Shown: positions 34,941 through 45,129, counted from the first letter of the stretch. The stretch is DNA of 64,000 nt from Lacihabitans sp. LS3-19 (GCF_024343575.1 NZ_RJUA01000124.1:23821-87820), one strand, 5' to 3'. Translations and numbers: made by a program. The notes: generated by a model from the sequence alone, not told the origin.

Positions 34941-35614
34941 AAATATTGTCAATAGAGGCTTCTACTACCGGTTGTTCAGTCGCTTTGTTTGAAAATGATA
35001 AATTACTTTCTGCAATAGAAAGTAGGATAGACCGATCTTCTGCTGAATTTTTGACCACTTTAATAGACCAAGTGTTGATGGTTGCTAAGGTTGAAAAACT
35101 TGACCTAGATGCTATTGCTGTCGCAAAAGGCCCCGGCTCTTATACTGGTTTAAGAATTGCTGTTTCTACCGCTAAGGGCTTTGCTTTTGCATTAGACAAG
35201 CCACTTTTATCTTTTGGTACATTAGACGCAATGTGTTATCAAGTTAATGGTTATCCGGAAGGAATTTTGTTATGCCCAATGATTGATGCTAGGCGTATGG
35301 AGGTTTTTTGTGCTTTTTATGATGGAGAAGAAAAGAAACAAAAAATAGCTGTAGAGGCGGTTATTGTGGAGGAACAATCATTTGAGGATATTTTGCTTAA
35401 TAATAAAGTTTTGTTTTTTGGTGAAGGGAGTGCTAAATGTGAAGATGTTTTGAAAAGTACTAACGCATTGTTTTTAACTGATCCAATAATTCCTTCAGCT
35501 GCTTTTTCTGGTAAAATTTGTAATGAAAAATATAATAATGGGGAGTTCGAAGATTTGACTTTATTTGAGCCGTATTATTTGAAAGAATATATGTTTAAAA
35601 CAAAAAAGCCCTGA
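34937..35614 (+). CDS. tsaB: tRNA N6-adenosine threonylcarbamoyltransferase complex dimerization subunit TsaB
   Basis: 225 aa, normal length. The ASKHA fold start MKILSIEASTTGCSVALF and the motif VAKGPGSYTGLRIAVSTAKG identify TsaB, the scaffold of TsaD/TsaE in t6A modification of tRNAs. ATGA overlap with the S41 peptidase gene; the terminator stem begins within its stop codon region. Confidence 0.96.
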   Translation: MKILSIEASTTGCSVALFENDKLLSAIESRIDRSSAEFLTTLIDQVLMVAKVEKLDLDAIAVAKGPGSYTGLRIAVSTAKGFAFALDKPLLSFGTLDAMCYQVNGYPEGILLCPMIDARRMEVFCAFYDGEEKKQKIAVEAVIVEEQSFEDILLNNKVLFFGEGSAKCEDVLKSTNALFLTDPIIPSAAFSGKICNEKYNNGEFEDLTLFEPYYLKEYMFKTKKP

Positions 35615-35629
35615 TTGTCAGGGCTTTTT
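35603..35629. terminator. Strong bidirectional terminator between tsaB and hpf
   Basis: Perfect 12-bp stem AAAAAGCCCTGA / TCAGGGCTTTTT with a 3-nt loop; the tsaB TGA lies at the top of the left arm. The A/T tails work from either strand. Confidence 0.92.
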
Positions 35630-35632
35630 CTT

Positions 35633-35989
35633 TTATATTTCGTCTTCTATTTCTACTGGTATTAAAACATCCGTTTTATCTCGGCTTATTGAATTTGCTT
35701 TTTGTTTAAACTGCTTGACTTTTCTTGTCAATGTGTCCATGGCTACATCTGTAGCTTCTTCAAATGTGTCCGCCGTTTCTTTTACGAAAATTGAACTTCC
35801 AGGGACATTCAGTTTAACTTCAATCTGTTTTTTATGTGTGTTTAATTTATCTCCTTTATCTAATTTTAAGAATACCTCACTACTAATAATTTTGTCATAA
35901 AACGTTTCAAGTTTGTTAAGTTTTTTCTGGATAAATTCTCTTAATGATTCGTCTGCACTAAAGTGCACTGCATTTACTTCGATTTTCAT
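35633..35989 (-). CDS. hpf: HPF/RaiA family ribosome-associated protein (short form)
   Basis: 118 aa from ATG 35989 (MKIEVNAVHFSADESLREF); a GTG two codons upstream is possible. Start, length and the alternating beta-alpha pattern (EVFLKLDKGD, QIEVKLNVPGSSIFVKE, MDTLTRKVKQFKQK) fit short hibernation factors that bind the 30S decoding region in stationary phase. No long C-terminal dimerisation domain. Confidence 0.9.
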   Translation of the reverse strand: MKIEVNAVHFSADESLREFIQKKLNKLETFYDKIISSEVFLKLDKGDKLNTHKKQIEVKLNVPGSSIFVKETADTFEEATDVAMDTLTRKVKQFKQKANSISRDKTDVLIPVEIEDEI

Positions 35990-36236
35990 ACTCACATTTC
36001 TATTTAAGTGAAAAAAAATAGTTTAGTATTTGATTGATTTCTCAATCTTTAAAATGAAGTTAGGTAATAAAGAAATACCATCCAAGAGGTTTTTGTTAAA
36101 ATAATTTAAGATGTTTTTGAGCGGTAAATCTGACAAGTTAAAGTCAAAAATGGGTGTTTCAAAATAAGTTTCGGATGTTACTTTTAATCAGTAGTTTAGA
36201 AACAATCTTAATTAAATTTCTGTTTTTTTTGGCAAA

Positions 36237-37781
36237 TTACCAAGCGGCAAAATCTTTGAAAGTTTTTTGAATATTGTTTTCTGTCGGCTTCTTTTTAGCT
36301 TCCCAAGTAGCATTTAGTTCTAATGCTACCAAGCCTTTGAGGTTCATAGTAGCCATAAAATCATCTACTTTTTTTATAAAATCTGCATTTCTACGGGCGG
36401 ACTTTAAAGAATAGTCTCTTGCGAAAATATCTCCTTTTGTCTGAAGTTCATTTTTCTTTTCAATAACATAGTTTAGGCGATCTATGAGGTCTTTCATAGA
36501 TTTTCCAATTACCTCTGTAGCTTCTAAAGTGCCTATGGTAAGCACGGTAGTGCCTCCAAAGGTAGAAATAAGCCTTTGAGTATCAGGTTTGTTTTTTGTA
36601 AAAATAGATGATAAACCAGTAGTTGCACCAAGGGAAGCATTTACAACTGAACGTTGTTTTTTGCCTTTTTTAGATTTGTTGTAGGCTTTCTTTAGCTCTT
36701 CTTCTTTCTCTTTTAGTTGCTCCATCAATTCCCATGCTCTTTGAAGTGTCCCAAAGTACAAGCCATAATTTTTGGCGTCTGTTTCAGCTTCATTAATCGT
36801 GTTTTTTACAGTAAAGTATATTCGTTTTACCTCCCTTTTTTGAGTTTTATCTAAAACAAAGAAGTCTACGTAAAAACCAAGCGTGTCTTTTGGGTCTTGC
36901 ACGAAATCATAGCCAGGCATCCAAATAAACTCATATTGATTATTGGTATTCTTTATTAAAGCTTTTTTTTCTATACCTGGTTGGTTTGTTAAAAAATCGA
37001 AAATCTCAATGTCATCTTCTCCGTTAGGATCCGTTAAATAAAACCGAATGTTTACATTTTCGTTTTCTTTGGTCGTAATGTGTTCATTTTTAGGAATAAC
37101 CGTGATTTGTGGAGGCAAGTCCATCTGGGTAGCTTCTATTTTTAGTTTCCCTTTAGTTACTGTTTTGGCAGGTTGATCTTGAATAGAAAATTCAATATAT
37201 ATTGGTTTTTCTTTTAGACTTTTAAATTGATTCTGTGAAGGTTTCCAATTTATTTCGCCTATTGTACTCATATTCATGCCTTCAGGAAGGGTTTCTAAGT
37301 TGGGCACAAAAACTATCGGGTCAAGGTCTTCGTCATAAGCCAGATCATTATTGATAGTATAGGTATTAGCATTGTTGAACTGCACATAAAAAGTCTTCAG
37401 TTCGTTTAATACTGGCGGTCTGTTGGTATGTTTTACATATATATCTAATGTGTTTGTTATTTGCTGCCCTTCTGTTGTTTTGGCGGCAACAATAATCTGA
37501 AAAAGTCGCTCAGATTCTATTCTATCTACAAGATTGTAATTTGGTGTCCATGAAAATTGACCACTGGAATCAAGTTCCATTCCGATGATTTTTCCTTGCT
37601 GAATATTGAAACTGTACAAATTTTGGACAGAGTCAGGGCTAATGTTTAATTTGAATTTTATTTCTTTGCCCTCTATTGCTTGATTCCAGTTTAGGCTTTT
37701 CTGGATTTCTATTTTTGCTTCTTGGGCATTAGAATATAGTACTGAAAAAACAGAAAATATAATCAAAAAATACTTTGACAT
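36237..37781 (-). CDS. Secreted cadherin/Ig-like protein of unknown function
   Basis: 514 aa with signal peptide (MSKYFLIIFSVFSVLYSNAQ). Residues ~20-335 hold three Ig/cadherin-like beta domains with the recurring pattern FSWTPNY, INWKPSQ, FIWMPGYDFV at domain ends, as in putative Ig (He_PIG-type) repeats. Residues ~345-514 are mostly helical and basic (EELKKAYNKSKKGKKQ), with a Gly/Ser/Thr-rich hydrophobic stretch in between. Function not recognised. It follows the next-listed gene by 6 bp and is probably translated from the same message; being exported while its partner is cytosolic is notable. Confidence 0.8.
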   Translation of the reverse strand: MSKYFLIIFSVFSVLYSNAQEAKIEIQKSLNWNQAIEGKEIKFKLNISPDSVQNLYSFNIQQGKIIGMELDSSGQFSWTPNYNLVDRIESERLFQIIVAAKTTEGQQITNTLDIYVKHTNRPPVLNELKTFYVQFNNANTYTINNDLAYDEDLDPIVFVPNLETLPEGMNMSTIGEINWKPSQNQFKSLKEKPIYIEFSIQDQPAKTVTKGKLKIEATQMDLPPQITVIPKNEHITTKENENVNIRFYLTDPNGEDDIEIFDFLTNQPGIEKKALIKNTNNQYEFIWMPGYDFVQDPKDTLGFYVDFFVLDKTQKREVKRIYFTVKNTINEAETDAKNYGLYFGTLQRAWELMEQLKEKEEELKKAYNKSKKGKKQRSVVNASLGATTGLSSIFTKNKPDTQRLISTFGGTTVLTIGTLEATEVIGKSMKDLIDRLNYVIEKKNELQTKGDIFARDYSLKSARRNADFIKKVDDFMATMNLKGLVALELNATWEAKKKPTENNIQKTFKDFAAW

Positions 37782-37787
37782 TTTTAT

Positions 37788-39218
37788 TTATTTTTTGGGT
37801 ATTACAACGCAAGGAAAGCCAAACAGGCATCTATCTTTGATGAATTTTTCGACCTCCGCCGGCACGTGTTCTTCCCAGCCGACTTCCCCTTTTTGTATCA
37901 ATTCCAACATATTATCAGTTTGGATATTTAGGTTCGATTTATTGTAGTGATAGATGTCCTCAATTTTGTTGTTGGCTATTAAGTACCTATATAAATCATT
38001 CAAGTGTGCAGGAGGATTAAACTTCATGCAATTCATGATAATATTGTTTCTCAAGGTTGGATAAACAAAGAGTTTAAGTTTACGACTAAACAAAGTGGCA
38101 AAAGATTCTAAAATTCCACCAGGTAGATTTTGGTAATTTTCTTCTGCAAAAATATACTCTAAGTTCGGATAGCCTATTATCAATCCTATTTTGAGTTTTG
38201 TTATTTTAGAAAGGTAAGCTACTAGTTTATAGTACTCTACGTAATTGGTTATCATTACTGTTTGCCCTAATGCACACAATATGTCCACTCTGTCTAGAAA
38301 GTCTTTGTCATCAATACCTTCTTGGCCTTCTTCGAGGGAATGTAACGTAAGCTCAGACACTACAATCATTTTGCTTTCATCCACATCAGGTTCTTGTACA
38401 AACTGTTTTACGCCATTTTCGAGCATATCTAGATGCACATTAATAACAGGTCTGAACCTACCTCTTAAAACCAAAATGTGTTTTTTGTAGAGCACATCAG
38501 ATGGTTGAAGAATTTTTCCATCAGGACCAAAGAGGGCCAAGTCGCAGAAGCCATTTTTAACAAGCCTCAAACTCATTAATCTACTATCTATTTTCTCAAA
38601 AGATGGTCCTTCAAATTTGATATAATCTATCTGAATTCTACCTTTTGTCATAGTGTCTCTTAGCGACTCTAATAGAACTTCAGGGTCTTGGTTATAATAA
38701 AAACAACCGTAAATTAAGTTTACACCAATTACACCTAATGCTTGCTGTTGAAGTAATGTATCATTATCAAGCATTCTGATGTGCAAAATCACATCGTGGA
38801 ATTCGCCGTTAGGTTCTAACTGAAATCTGCATCCCATCCAGCCATGCGGCTGATTGTTTTTATGGTAATTTAGAGTAACTACAGTATTGGCAAAGGAGAA
38901 AAATTTAGTGCCATTTCCTCTTTGGTTGTGTAATCTTTCTATCAATAAATTGTACTCATGATCTAACATGCTTACCATTCGCTCTTCACAAACGTATCTG
39001 CCATCAGCCACGGGTCCATAGATAGCATCGGAAAAGGTCATGTCGTATGCCGACATGGATTTTGCTACTGTGCCTGATGCTCCGCCTGCTTTAAAAAATG
39101 CTGCAGCTACATCTTGTCCAGCTCCAATTTCGGCAAATGTGCCGTAAATGTTAGAATCAAGATTTATTTTGAGGGCTTTTTGATTGATACCTAAACCTAA
39201 ATCATGTACGATAGACAT
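37788..39218 (-). CDS. Conserved protein of unknown function (MSIVHDLGLGINQKAL family)
   Basis: 476 aa, ATG 39218, no signal peptide. The N-terminus (GTFAEIGAGQDVAAAFFKAG, then GTVAKSMSAYDMTFSDAIYG) is strongly conserved in a broad bacterial family that I recall being auto-annotated as nicotinate-nucleotide adenylyltransferase. No HxGH or KMSKS-like motif supports that here. Other notable parts are HGWMGCRF, VLRGRFRPVINVHLDML and a C-terminal GFPCVVIPKK. Enzymatic role unknown. First gene of a two-gene unit with the secreted Ig-like protein. Confidence 0.8.
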   Translation of the reverse strand: MSIVHDLGLGINQKALKINLDSNIYGTFAEIGAGQDVAAAFFKAGGASGTVAKSMSAYDMTFSDAIYGPVADGRYVCEERMVSMLDHEYNLLIERLHNQRGNGTKFFSFANTVVTLNYHKNNQPHGWMGCRFQLEPNGEFHDVILHIRMLDNDTLLQQQALGVIGVNLIYGCFYYNQDPEVLLESLRDTMTKGRIQIDYIKFEGPSFEKIDSRLMSLRLVKNGFCDLALFGPDGKILQPSDVLYKKHILVLRGRFRPVINVHLDMLENGVKQFVQEPDVDESKMIVVSELTLHSLEEGQEGIDDKDFLDRVDILCALGQTVMITNYVEYYKLVAYLSKITKLKIGLIIGYPNLEYIFAEENYQNLPGGILESFATLFSRKLKLFVYPTLRNNIIMNCMKFNPPAHLNDLYRYLIANNKIEDIYHYNKSNLNIQTDNMLELIQKGEVGWEEHVPAEVEKFIKDRCLFGFPCVVIPKK

Positions 39219-39449
39219 AGAATATTGTTGAAGTTTTAAGGAAAATTGCTATAATGCAAATATAATATAATTTGTACTTTAGGTAGTAAAATAACTGCTT
39301 TTTGTCCTTTTTGTTGTATTTAAACTATAAATATTAATTATTTTCTTTAAATATATTATATTGTGAACTAATTGCATCTAATAAAAATTTAATTATTGGA
39401 AATATGAAATTTATAATTAATTTGATATTTTCAGAAAAAATTGAAAATA

Positions 39450-42400
39450 ATGAAAAAAAATCTACTTCCTTTAGCTTTTCTATTATTTAGTGTTGGCTTG
39501 TCTGCTCAAAAAGGTTTTGAAAACAAGAAAAAATCGCCTGCGGGTGTTCCTGTTTCAGATGTTTTTGAGATAGTAAGTGCTAAAAACTCAAAGCAAAACT
39601 CTCCTCCAAAGTTTGCCATTGATCCGAAAGTAAATGGCAAAAAAATATTAAAAGATGAAACGTCAGGAGCGGTTATTTATATTAATAATCCCCTATATAC
39701 CAGAGATATAAAGAATGCTAAAAAAAGTAGTGCTGAAATGTGCTATGGTTTTTTAAATTCTTTGAAAAACGAACTAAAAATAACAAATGCACAAGACGAG
39801 TTTAGGTTAATTGCTGACGAAACTGACGACTTAGGGTTTCGACATATTAAATTAGAACAACACTATAAAGGGGTGCCTTTTTATGGCGGTGAGGCTGTAA
39901 TTCATGCAAACAAAAATGGTGAAGCGGACTTTATGATGGGTAGGGTATTTCCTAGTCCGAGTGTTAGTACCGCACCGAACTTAAGTGCCGATGCAGCTAT
40001 TGCTTTAAGTCTAAAAGATCTAGGGAAGATTTCAATTGTTCAAAAAAATGGTGCGATTGGTAAGTTTCTGAAAATGGATCCAGATGTTGCCAGTTTAGTT
40101 ATTATAAACGAAAATTCAAAGGACAGATTGGCCTATAATATCACGGTTAGGCCTAATATTCTTGAGCGTTGGGTGTATTTTATTGATGCACATTCTGGAG
40201 AGGTTATTTCTAAGTTTAACCATACTTGTACTTTGGACGGCGTGGTTAGTGCCAGTTCTAAAGACTTAAATGGGATTACTAAATCTTTTAGTGCAGTCCA
40301 GGTTGGGCAGAATTATTTTATGATCGATCCTACCAAAAAAATGTATAGCAATCAGTCTTCTTTACCAAATGATCCTGTTGGAACTGTTTGGACAATTGAT
40401 GCTCAAAACTCAAGGATAGATGCTAATAAGTTGGATTTAGCTCATGTGACTTCTACCAACAAAAACTCTTGGAATGCAACCGCGGTTTCAGCTCATATCA
40501 ATGCATCTATTTGTTACGATTATTATCTGTCAAAATTTAATAGAAATTCATTAAATGGAAGTGGCGGAAATATTATCTCTGTAATTAACATAGCCGACGA
40601 AGACGGTAAAGGTATGGATAATGCTTACTGGAATGGTCAATTTATGGGTTACGGAAACGGTAGAGATGGTTTTAAACCTTTGGCAGGAGCATTAGATGTG
40701 GCCGGGCATGAAATGACCCATGGCGTTATAGAGAATACTGCCAAACTCGAATATAGAAATCAATCTGGAGCACTGAATGAATCCTTTGCCGACATTTTTG
40801 GAGCCTTAATAGACCGCGACGATTGGACTTTGGGCGAAGATGTTGTAAAAGCGAACGTGTTTCCTTCTGGAGCATTGAGGTCCTTAGAAAATCCAAACCA
40901 AGGTGGGAAAAATGACCCTGGATATCAGCCTAAAACGATGTCTCAATATCAGTTTTTAAGAGATACCCCAAGTGAAGATAACGGTGGCGTGCATATCAAC
41001 AGTGGCATTCCGAATCATGCATTTTACAAATTGGCAACTGCCGCAGGAATGTCAAAAGACAAGGCTGAGAAAATTTATTGGAGAGTGATGACTACGTATT
41101 TAACGCGAACATCAAAGTTTGCAGATTTGAGAGTAGGGGTAATCCAATCGGCAAAAGATCTTTATGGTGATGGTCAAGAGGCAGCAGCGGCCAAAGCAGC
41201 TTTTGATTTTGTTGGAATTACAGATGGTTCAACAACCACTGGCGGAAATACAGGTAGTACAGGAACAGGAAATACTACTTCGGAAAATAATATTCCTACT
41301 AACCCAGGTACTGAGTCTTTGGTAGCATTTGATCCAACCGATGAAAGTCTTTATTCGGGTGCATTGAATGCCGCAACTTTTAATAAAATTTCAAATGGTT
41401 TGGGATGTTTAAACAAACCAAGTGTAACAGATGATGGTAGCTTTGTTTATTTTGTTGGAAAAGATAATCATATTTATAGAGTTGGTTTAGATGGTAAAAC
41501 GCAACCTCAGAAATTAAGCTCTGATCCAGCTTGGAGAAATGTGGCAGTATCAAAAGATGGCAAACAATTAGCGGCTTTATCTAGCGAACTGGATGCATTT
41601 ATTTATATTTTTGATTTAGTAAATAACAAAAACAAGAGGTTTGAATTGTATAACCCTACTTATACCCAAGGTGTAAGTACGGGAGAAGTACTATATGCCG
41701 ATTCATTTGAATGGGATTATTCGGGCGAATTCATTGTTTACGATGCATTTAATCAGGCAAAAAGTACATTCAAGGATATTGAATATTGGGATGTGGGTAT
41801 TATCAAAGTATGGGATGCTATTAGTAAAAACTTTTCTGATGGCGTGATAGAAAAGATGTTTACCAATCTTGATGAAGGTGACAATATAGGTAATCCGGCT
41901 TTAGCTAAAACTAATACAGGAATCTATGCATTTGATTATTTCAATTCTGAGCAAGATGCCTACTATGTTTTGACCATCGACTTCGGTAAATCACAAGATA
42001 ATATTCAGGTATTAGAAGAAAACAATGATATTGGATATCCGAATTTTTCAAAAGCAGATGCATTTGTATTATTTAATGCACTTGATGGTAACCAATCTGT
42101 AATAAAAGGCGTAGCTTTAAAAAGTGACAAAATTTCTCCAAATGGAGCTTCGGAGATACAGTTTACAGATGCCAAATGGGGAGTGACTTACGCTACAGGG
42201 ACAAGGGCATTACCAACAAAAGAAGCACAAGTAATTTCGTTTAACGCAGTTAGTGATAAAAATCCAAGTACCTCCTTTGACTTGGTAGCGAGCAGTACTT
42301 CTAAGTTGCCACTTATTTTTTCGGTGGTATCAGGGGATGCTAATATTGTAAATGGTAAGACTGTAACGCTTGGCTCAACTCCTGGAAAAGTTACGATTAG

Positions 42401-42917
42401 AATAATTCAGGTTGGAGATTCAAAATACGCAGGAACTACAGCAGATGTGGTATTTTGTATAATTCCTAAAACACCATCTCTTACTGATAATGGGACTTCC
42501 GTTACCGCTTCTGGTGGGACGCTTTATCAGTTTTATGTAAATAACAATCCAATTGGTGGACAAACAAATACCAATACATTGAAGAAAGATTTTGGTGGGT
42601 CATATACAGTGAAAAATGTAACGGCGGATGGTTGCGTTAGTGCTTCTTCAAATTCAGTATCGGCGGCTGTTTTAGCTACTGAGCCAATTGGATTCGGAGG
42701 TGTGATTGTGGCCCCAAATCCTGTTGAAGATAAAATAAACTTAATATTGCCTGAAGGGGAGCTATTAAAGAAATTAGATGTTTTGGATATTTCTGGAAAA
42801 CAAATTCGGAAAGATTTCAAATTGAATGAGAGTATAAAGTCGCTTTCTTCCGGCCAATATGTTTTAAAAATTCAAACGGACAAACAGACCTATTCTGCTA
42901 AGATAATAAAGAAATAA
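39450..42917 (+). CDS. Thermolysin-like (M4) metalloprotease with T9SS sorting domain
   Basis: 1155 aa from ATG 39450 (MKKNLLPLAFLLFSVGLSAQ signal peptide); a TTG at 39441 is in frame. Residues ~85-255 are an FTP/PepSY-type propeptide. The M4 catalytic domain has H420-E-M-T-H424 in VAGHEMTHGVIE, E444 in ALNESFADIFGA and GGVHINSGIPNHAFYKLA with the proton-donor His. After a Ser/Thr/Gly linker (~600) comes a PD40-like beta-propeller region (~640-900), then Ig-like segments. The last ~75 residues (VAPNPVEDKINLILPEGE ... GQYVLKIQTDKQTYSAKIIKK) are a type A Por secretion sorting domain. Secreted through the outer membrane via T9SS; likely a nutritional or processing protease. Confidence 0.95.
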   Translation: MKKNLLPLAFLLFSVGLSAQKGFENKKKSPAGVPVSDVFEIVSAKNSKQNSPPKFAIDPKVNGKKILKDETSGAVIYINNPLYTRDIKNAKKSSAEMCYGFLNSLKNELKITNAQDEFRLIADETDDLGFRHIKLEQHYKGVPFYGGEAVIHANKNGEADFMMGRVFPSPSVSTAPNLSADAAIALSLKDLGKISIVQKNGAIGKFLKMDPDVASLVIINENSKDRLAYNITVRPNILERWVYFIDAHSGEVISKFNHTCTLDGVVSASSKDLNGITKSFSAVQVGQNYFMIDPTKKMYSNQSSLPNDPVGTVWTIDAQNSRIDANKLDLAHVTSTNKNSWNATAVSAHINASICYDYYLSKFNRNSLNGSGGNIISVINIADEDGKGMDNAYWNGQFMGYGNGRDGFKPLAGALDVAGHEMTHGVIENTAKLEYRNQSGALNESFADIFGALIDRDDWTLGEDVVKANVFPSGALRSLENPNQGGKNDPGYQPKTMSQYQFLRDTPSEDNGGVHINSGIPNHAFYKLATAAGMSKDKAEKIYWRVMTTYLTRTSKFADLRVGVIQSAKDLYGDGQEAAAAKAAFDFVGITDGSTTTGGNTGSTGTGNTTSENNIPTNPGTESLVAFDPTDESLYSGALNAATFNKISNGLGCLNKPSVTDDGSFVYFVGKDNHIYRVGLDGKTQPQKLSSDPAWRNVAVSKDGKQLAALSSELDAFIYIFDLVNNKNKRFELYNPTYTQGVSTGEVLYADSFEWDYSGEFIVYDAFNQAKSTFKDIEYWDVGIIKVWDAISKNFSDGVIEKMFTNLDEGDNIGNPALAKTNTGIYAFDYFNSEQDAYYVLTIDFGKSQDNIQVLEENNDIGYPNFSKADAFVLFNALDGNQSVIKGVALKSDKISPNGASEIQFTDAKWGVTYATGTRALPTKEAQVISFNAVSDKNPSTSFDLVASSTSKLPLIFSVVSGDANIVNGKTVTLGSTPGKVTIRIIQVGDSKYAGTTADVVFCIIPKTPSLTDNGTSVTASGGTLYQFYVNNNPIGGQTNTNTLKKDFGGSYTVKNVTADGCVSASSNSVSAAVLATEPIGFGGVIVAPNPVEDKINLILPEGELLKKLDVLDISGKQIRKDFKLNESIKSLSSGQYVLKIQTDKQTYSAKIIKK

Positions 42918-42941
42918 AAAAAGGCCGAGAGGCCTTTTTTT
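42916..42941. terminator. Bidirectional terminator after the M4 protease gene
   Basis: Perfect 11-bp stem AAAAAAAGGCC / GGCCTTTTTTT with a GAGA loop, directly after the stop at 42917 and before the convergent acetyltransferase stop at 42949. Confidence 0.92.
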
Positions 42942-42948
42942 TATACAA

Positions 42949-43371
42949 TTACAATTTTGATACGAATTTGAAATGTCCTCTTTTAAACCCATTTCTTAAA
43001 TAAAAAGAATGGGCTTTAAGTCGCCGCATATTGCTAGAGAGTTCGATTTGACGGCAATTGTTTTCCAAGGCAAAGGCTTTTGCAAAATCCATAAACTGTT
43101 TTCCAAAGTTTTGGCTTCTGTACTCTTTTTTGACGATAAGCTCATTTACTTCTATGATTTTGTCACAATGATGCAATGGAAAACTTTCGTAAAGACTCAT
43201 GAAACCGATGATGTTATCTTTAGAAATCAATACAAAATAATGAATTCTAGAATTGGAAAAATTTTCAGAAAAAATATCTGCAAATATCTTCGAATCGAAA
43301 ACTTGCTCTTCGAGTTCTTCAACTAAGTTTTGAATGTTTTTTAAATCAGATATTTCTGCCTTACGTATCAT
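42949..43371 (-). CDS. GNAT family N-acetyltransferase
   Basis: 140 aa from ATG 43371, overlapping the DUF885 stop as ATGA. GNAT pattern: MIRKAEISDLKNIQNLVEEL start, central VNELIVKKEYRSQNFGKQFM with the acetyl-CoA-binding R-x-x-x-x-G-x, then LENNCRQIELSS and a C-terminal AHSFYLRNGFKRG. Substrate unknown. Last gene of the operon that starts with the RRE/B1 gene; coupling to the peptidase gene may be functional or only positional. Confidence 0.88.
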   Translation of the reverse strand: MIRKAEISDLKNIQNLVEELEEQVFDSKIFADIFSENFSNSRIHYFVLISKDNIIGFMSLYESFPLHHCDKIIEVNELIVKKEYRSQNFGKQFMDFAKAFALENNCRQIELSSNMRRLKAHSFYLRNGFKRGHFKFVSKL

Positions 43372-45128
43372 TTGGCTATTTTTTCTGCCCAAACGTCCAT
43401 CGTTTCTTCGAGTACACTAAGCGGTAAACAACCGTTTTTTAATACCTGATCATGAAATGCCGCAAGGTTAAATTTATCACCCAAAGATTTCTGGAATTTC
43501 GACCTTAGTTCTTTGATTTTCAAAGCTCCAATCTTATAAGAGAGTGCTTGCCCAGGAAATGCCATATAGCGTTCTATTTCAGCAATTGCTCCATCAGTTG
43601 AGATAGCTTCATTTTTAAGCATATATGCCAAGGCTTCCTCTCTGCTCCAGCCTTTTACATGTATTCCTACATCTACCACTAGTCTGATAGCCCGGTGCAT
43701 TTCGTCGCCTAAAGAACCTAAATATTGGTAAGGATCAGTATATAATCCTAGCTCCTTGCCCAATGATTCGCAATATAAAGCCCAGCCTTCTCCATAAGCT
43801 CCATACCAACCAAAACGCATGAACTTGGGCAAAGTAGTATTTTCTTGTTGAAGGGATATTTGATAATGATGTCCTGGAATAGCTTCATGTAAAAACAAGG
43901 ATTCCATACCTGATGTGATGTTAAAAGTCTTTGCATCTGGAATAGGAATATAAAATATACCAGGACGAGATCCATCAGCCGAACCTTGCATATATTCGGC
44001 ACTTGCGGAAGCTTCTCTGAAAGCTTCTGTGCGTCTTATTTCAAAACCTGTTTTTGGTGTGTTATTAAACATTTTCTTCAGGTTGGGGTCGATTTTGGTT
44101 TGAATTGTCTTAAAAGCCGCCAACACTTCCTCTGGAGTTTTATATGGCATCAGTTTTGGATCAGTTTTTACACTTTCAAAAAACGAGATCAAATCTCCTT
44201 TATAGCCAACTTCCTCTTTCACTTTCATCATTTCTTTCTGGATTCTAGTCACTTCTGCCAGTCCAGTTTGGAATATTTCATCTGGGGTTTTGGTCGTAGT
44301 AGTCCAGGCATAGGAATAATAATCATAAAGTTTTCGACCATTTCTAAGCGAACCAATGCCGCTTGATGGTCTGCCTGCATTTAGGTAGGTAGTTGATAAA
44401 TAATCAGCAAGCTTTTTATAAGTTGGTCTTATTTTATTGTCAATGGCGTCTGTATATTTGGTTGTAATGTTTGTTTTTTCTGCATCAGTAAACGTAGCAG
44501 GCAAGTTTTTGATAGGACCGTAGAACAGGTTTTCAGTAGCTGCGGGTTCTGCCAAATCTCTCATTTGAGGTATCATTTTCACAATTAAAGATTTTGGTAG
44601 AACAAACTCAGCTTTAATGCCTTTGTCAAAGTTGGCAATAGCTGTATCAGCCCAAACGGCAAATTGATCCACTCGCTTTAGCCAGTTGTCATAATCTTGC
44701 GTGGATTTGAATGGCTGAGCGGCTACTCCACTGCCAAGTTGTGCAAAAGTGAGCGGCAAGCCATTGAATTGGTCAAAAGGGATTAGGTGCGTAGGAAATC
44801 CCAAACCTTCTATTTCAGTATTGATATTGAATTTTAAGGTATTTATCTGAATCAACTCGTCTTCATTCAGGTTTTTGGTGTCGATTGCGTCCAATTGGTC
44901 GTGATATTTATAATACATTGCCAAAAGGTCTTTTCTGAATTTTTCTGAAATATTGTTGGGCAATTTATCATCAAACCTATTGTCGCCTTGGGAGGTCGCT
45001 TCAAGCGGAAAAAAGCTCATTCTTTCCTCATAATATTGCTCAAAAAGCTTCTTTAGGTCTTCGTTTTCTTTGGGTTTACATGCTCCCATCAGGAGACTTA
45101 GGGCTACGAATGCGATTATTTTTTTCAT
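43368..45128 (-). CDS. DUF885 family metallopeptidase-like lipoprotein
   Basis: 586 aa from ATG 45128; MKKIIAFVALSLLMGAC is a lipoprotein signal (lipobox LMGAC). DUF885 proteins carry a HExxH-like zinc site, here HEAIPGHHYQ with two adjacent His, and a downstream EGWALYCESLGKELG that supplies further acidic ligands. The C-terminal YKIGALKIKELRSKFQKSLG is family-typical. Predicted membrane-anchored peptidase, substrate unknown. It begins 1 bp after the NTF2-like gene and overlaps the GNAT gene by 4 bp. It is a candidate peptidase for the product of the upstream RRE/B2/kinase genes (inference). Confidence 0.9.
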   Translation of the reverse strand: MKKIIAFVALSLLMGACKPKENEDLKKLFEQYYEERMSFFPLEATSQGDNRFDDKLPNNISEKFRKDLLAMYYKYHDQLDAIDTKNLNEDELIQINTLKFNINTEIEGLGFPTHLIPFDQFNGLPLTFAQLGSGVAAQPFKSTQDYDNWLKRVDQFAVWADTAIANFDKGIKAEFVLPKSLIVKMIPQMRDLAEPAATENLFYGPIKNLPATFTDAEKTNITTKYTDAIDNKIRPTYKKLADYLSTTYLNAGRPSSGIGSLRNGRKLYDYYSYAWTTTTKTPDEIFQTGLAEVTRIQKEMMKVKEEVGYKGDLISFFESVKTDPKLMPYKTPEEVLAAFKTIQTKIDPNLKKMFNNTPKTGFEIRRTEAFREASASAEYMQGSADGSRPGIFYIPIPDAKTFNITSGMESLFLHEAIPGHHYQISLQQENTTLPKFMRFGWYGAYGEGWALYCESLGKELGLYTDPYQYLGSLGDEMHRAIRLVVDVGIHVKGWSREEALAYMLKNEAISTDGAIAEIERYMAFPGQALSYKIGALKIKELRSKFQKSLGDKFNLAAFHDQVLKNGCLPLSVLEETMDVWAEKIAK

Positions 45129-45129
45129 T

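Noticed and set aside
37788..39218. Label nicotinate-nucleotide adenylyltransferase
   Set aside because: No HxGH or related nucleotidyltransferase motif is visible; kept as unknown.
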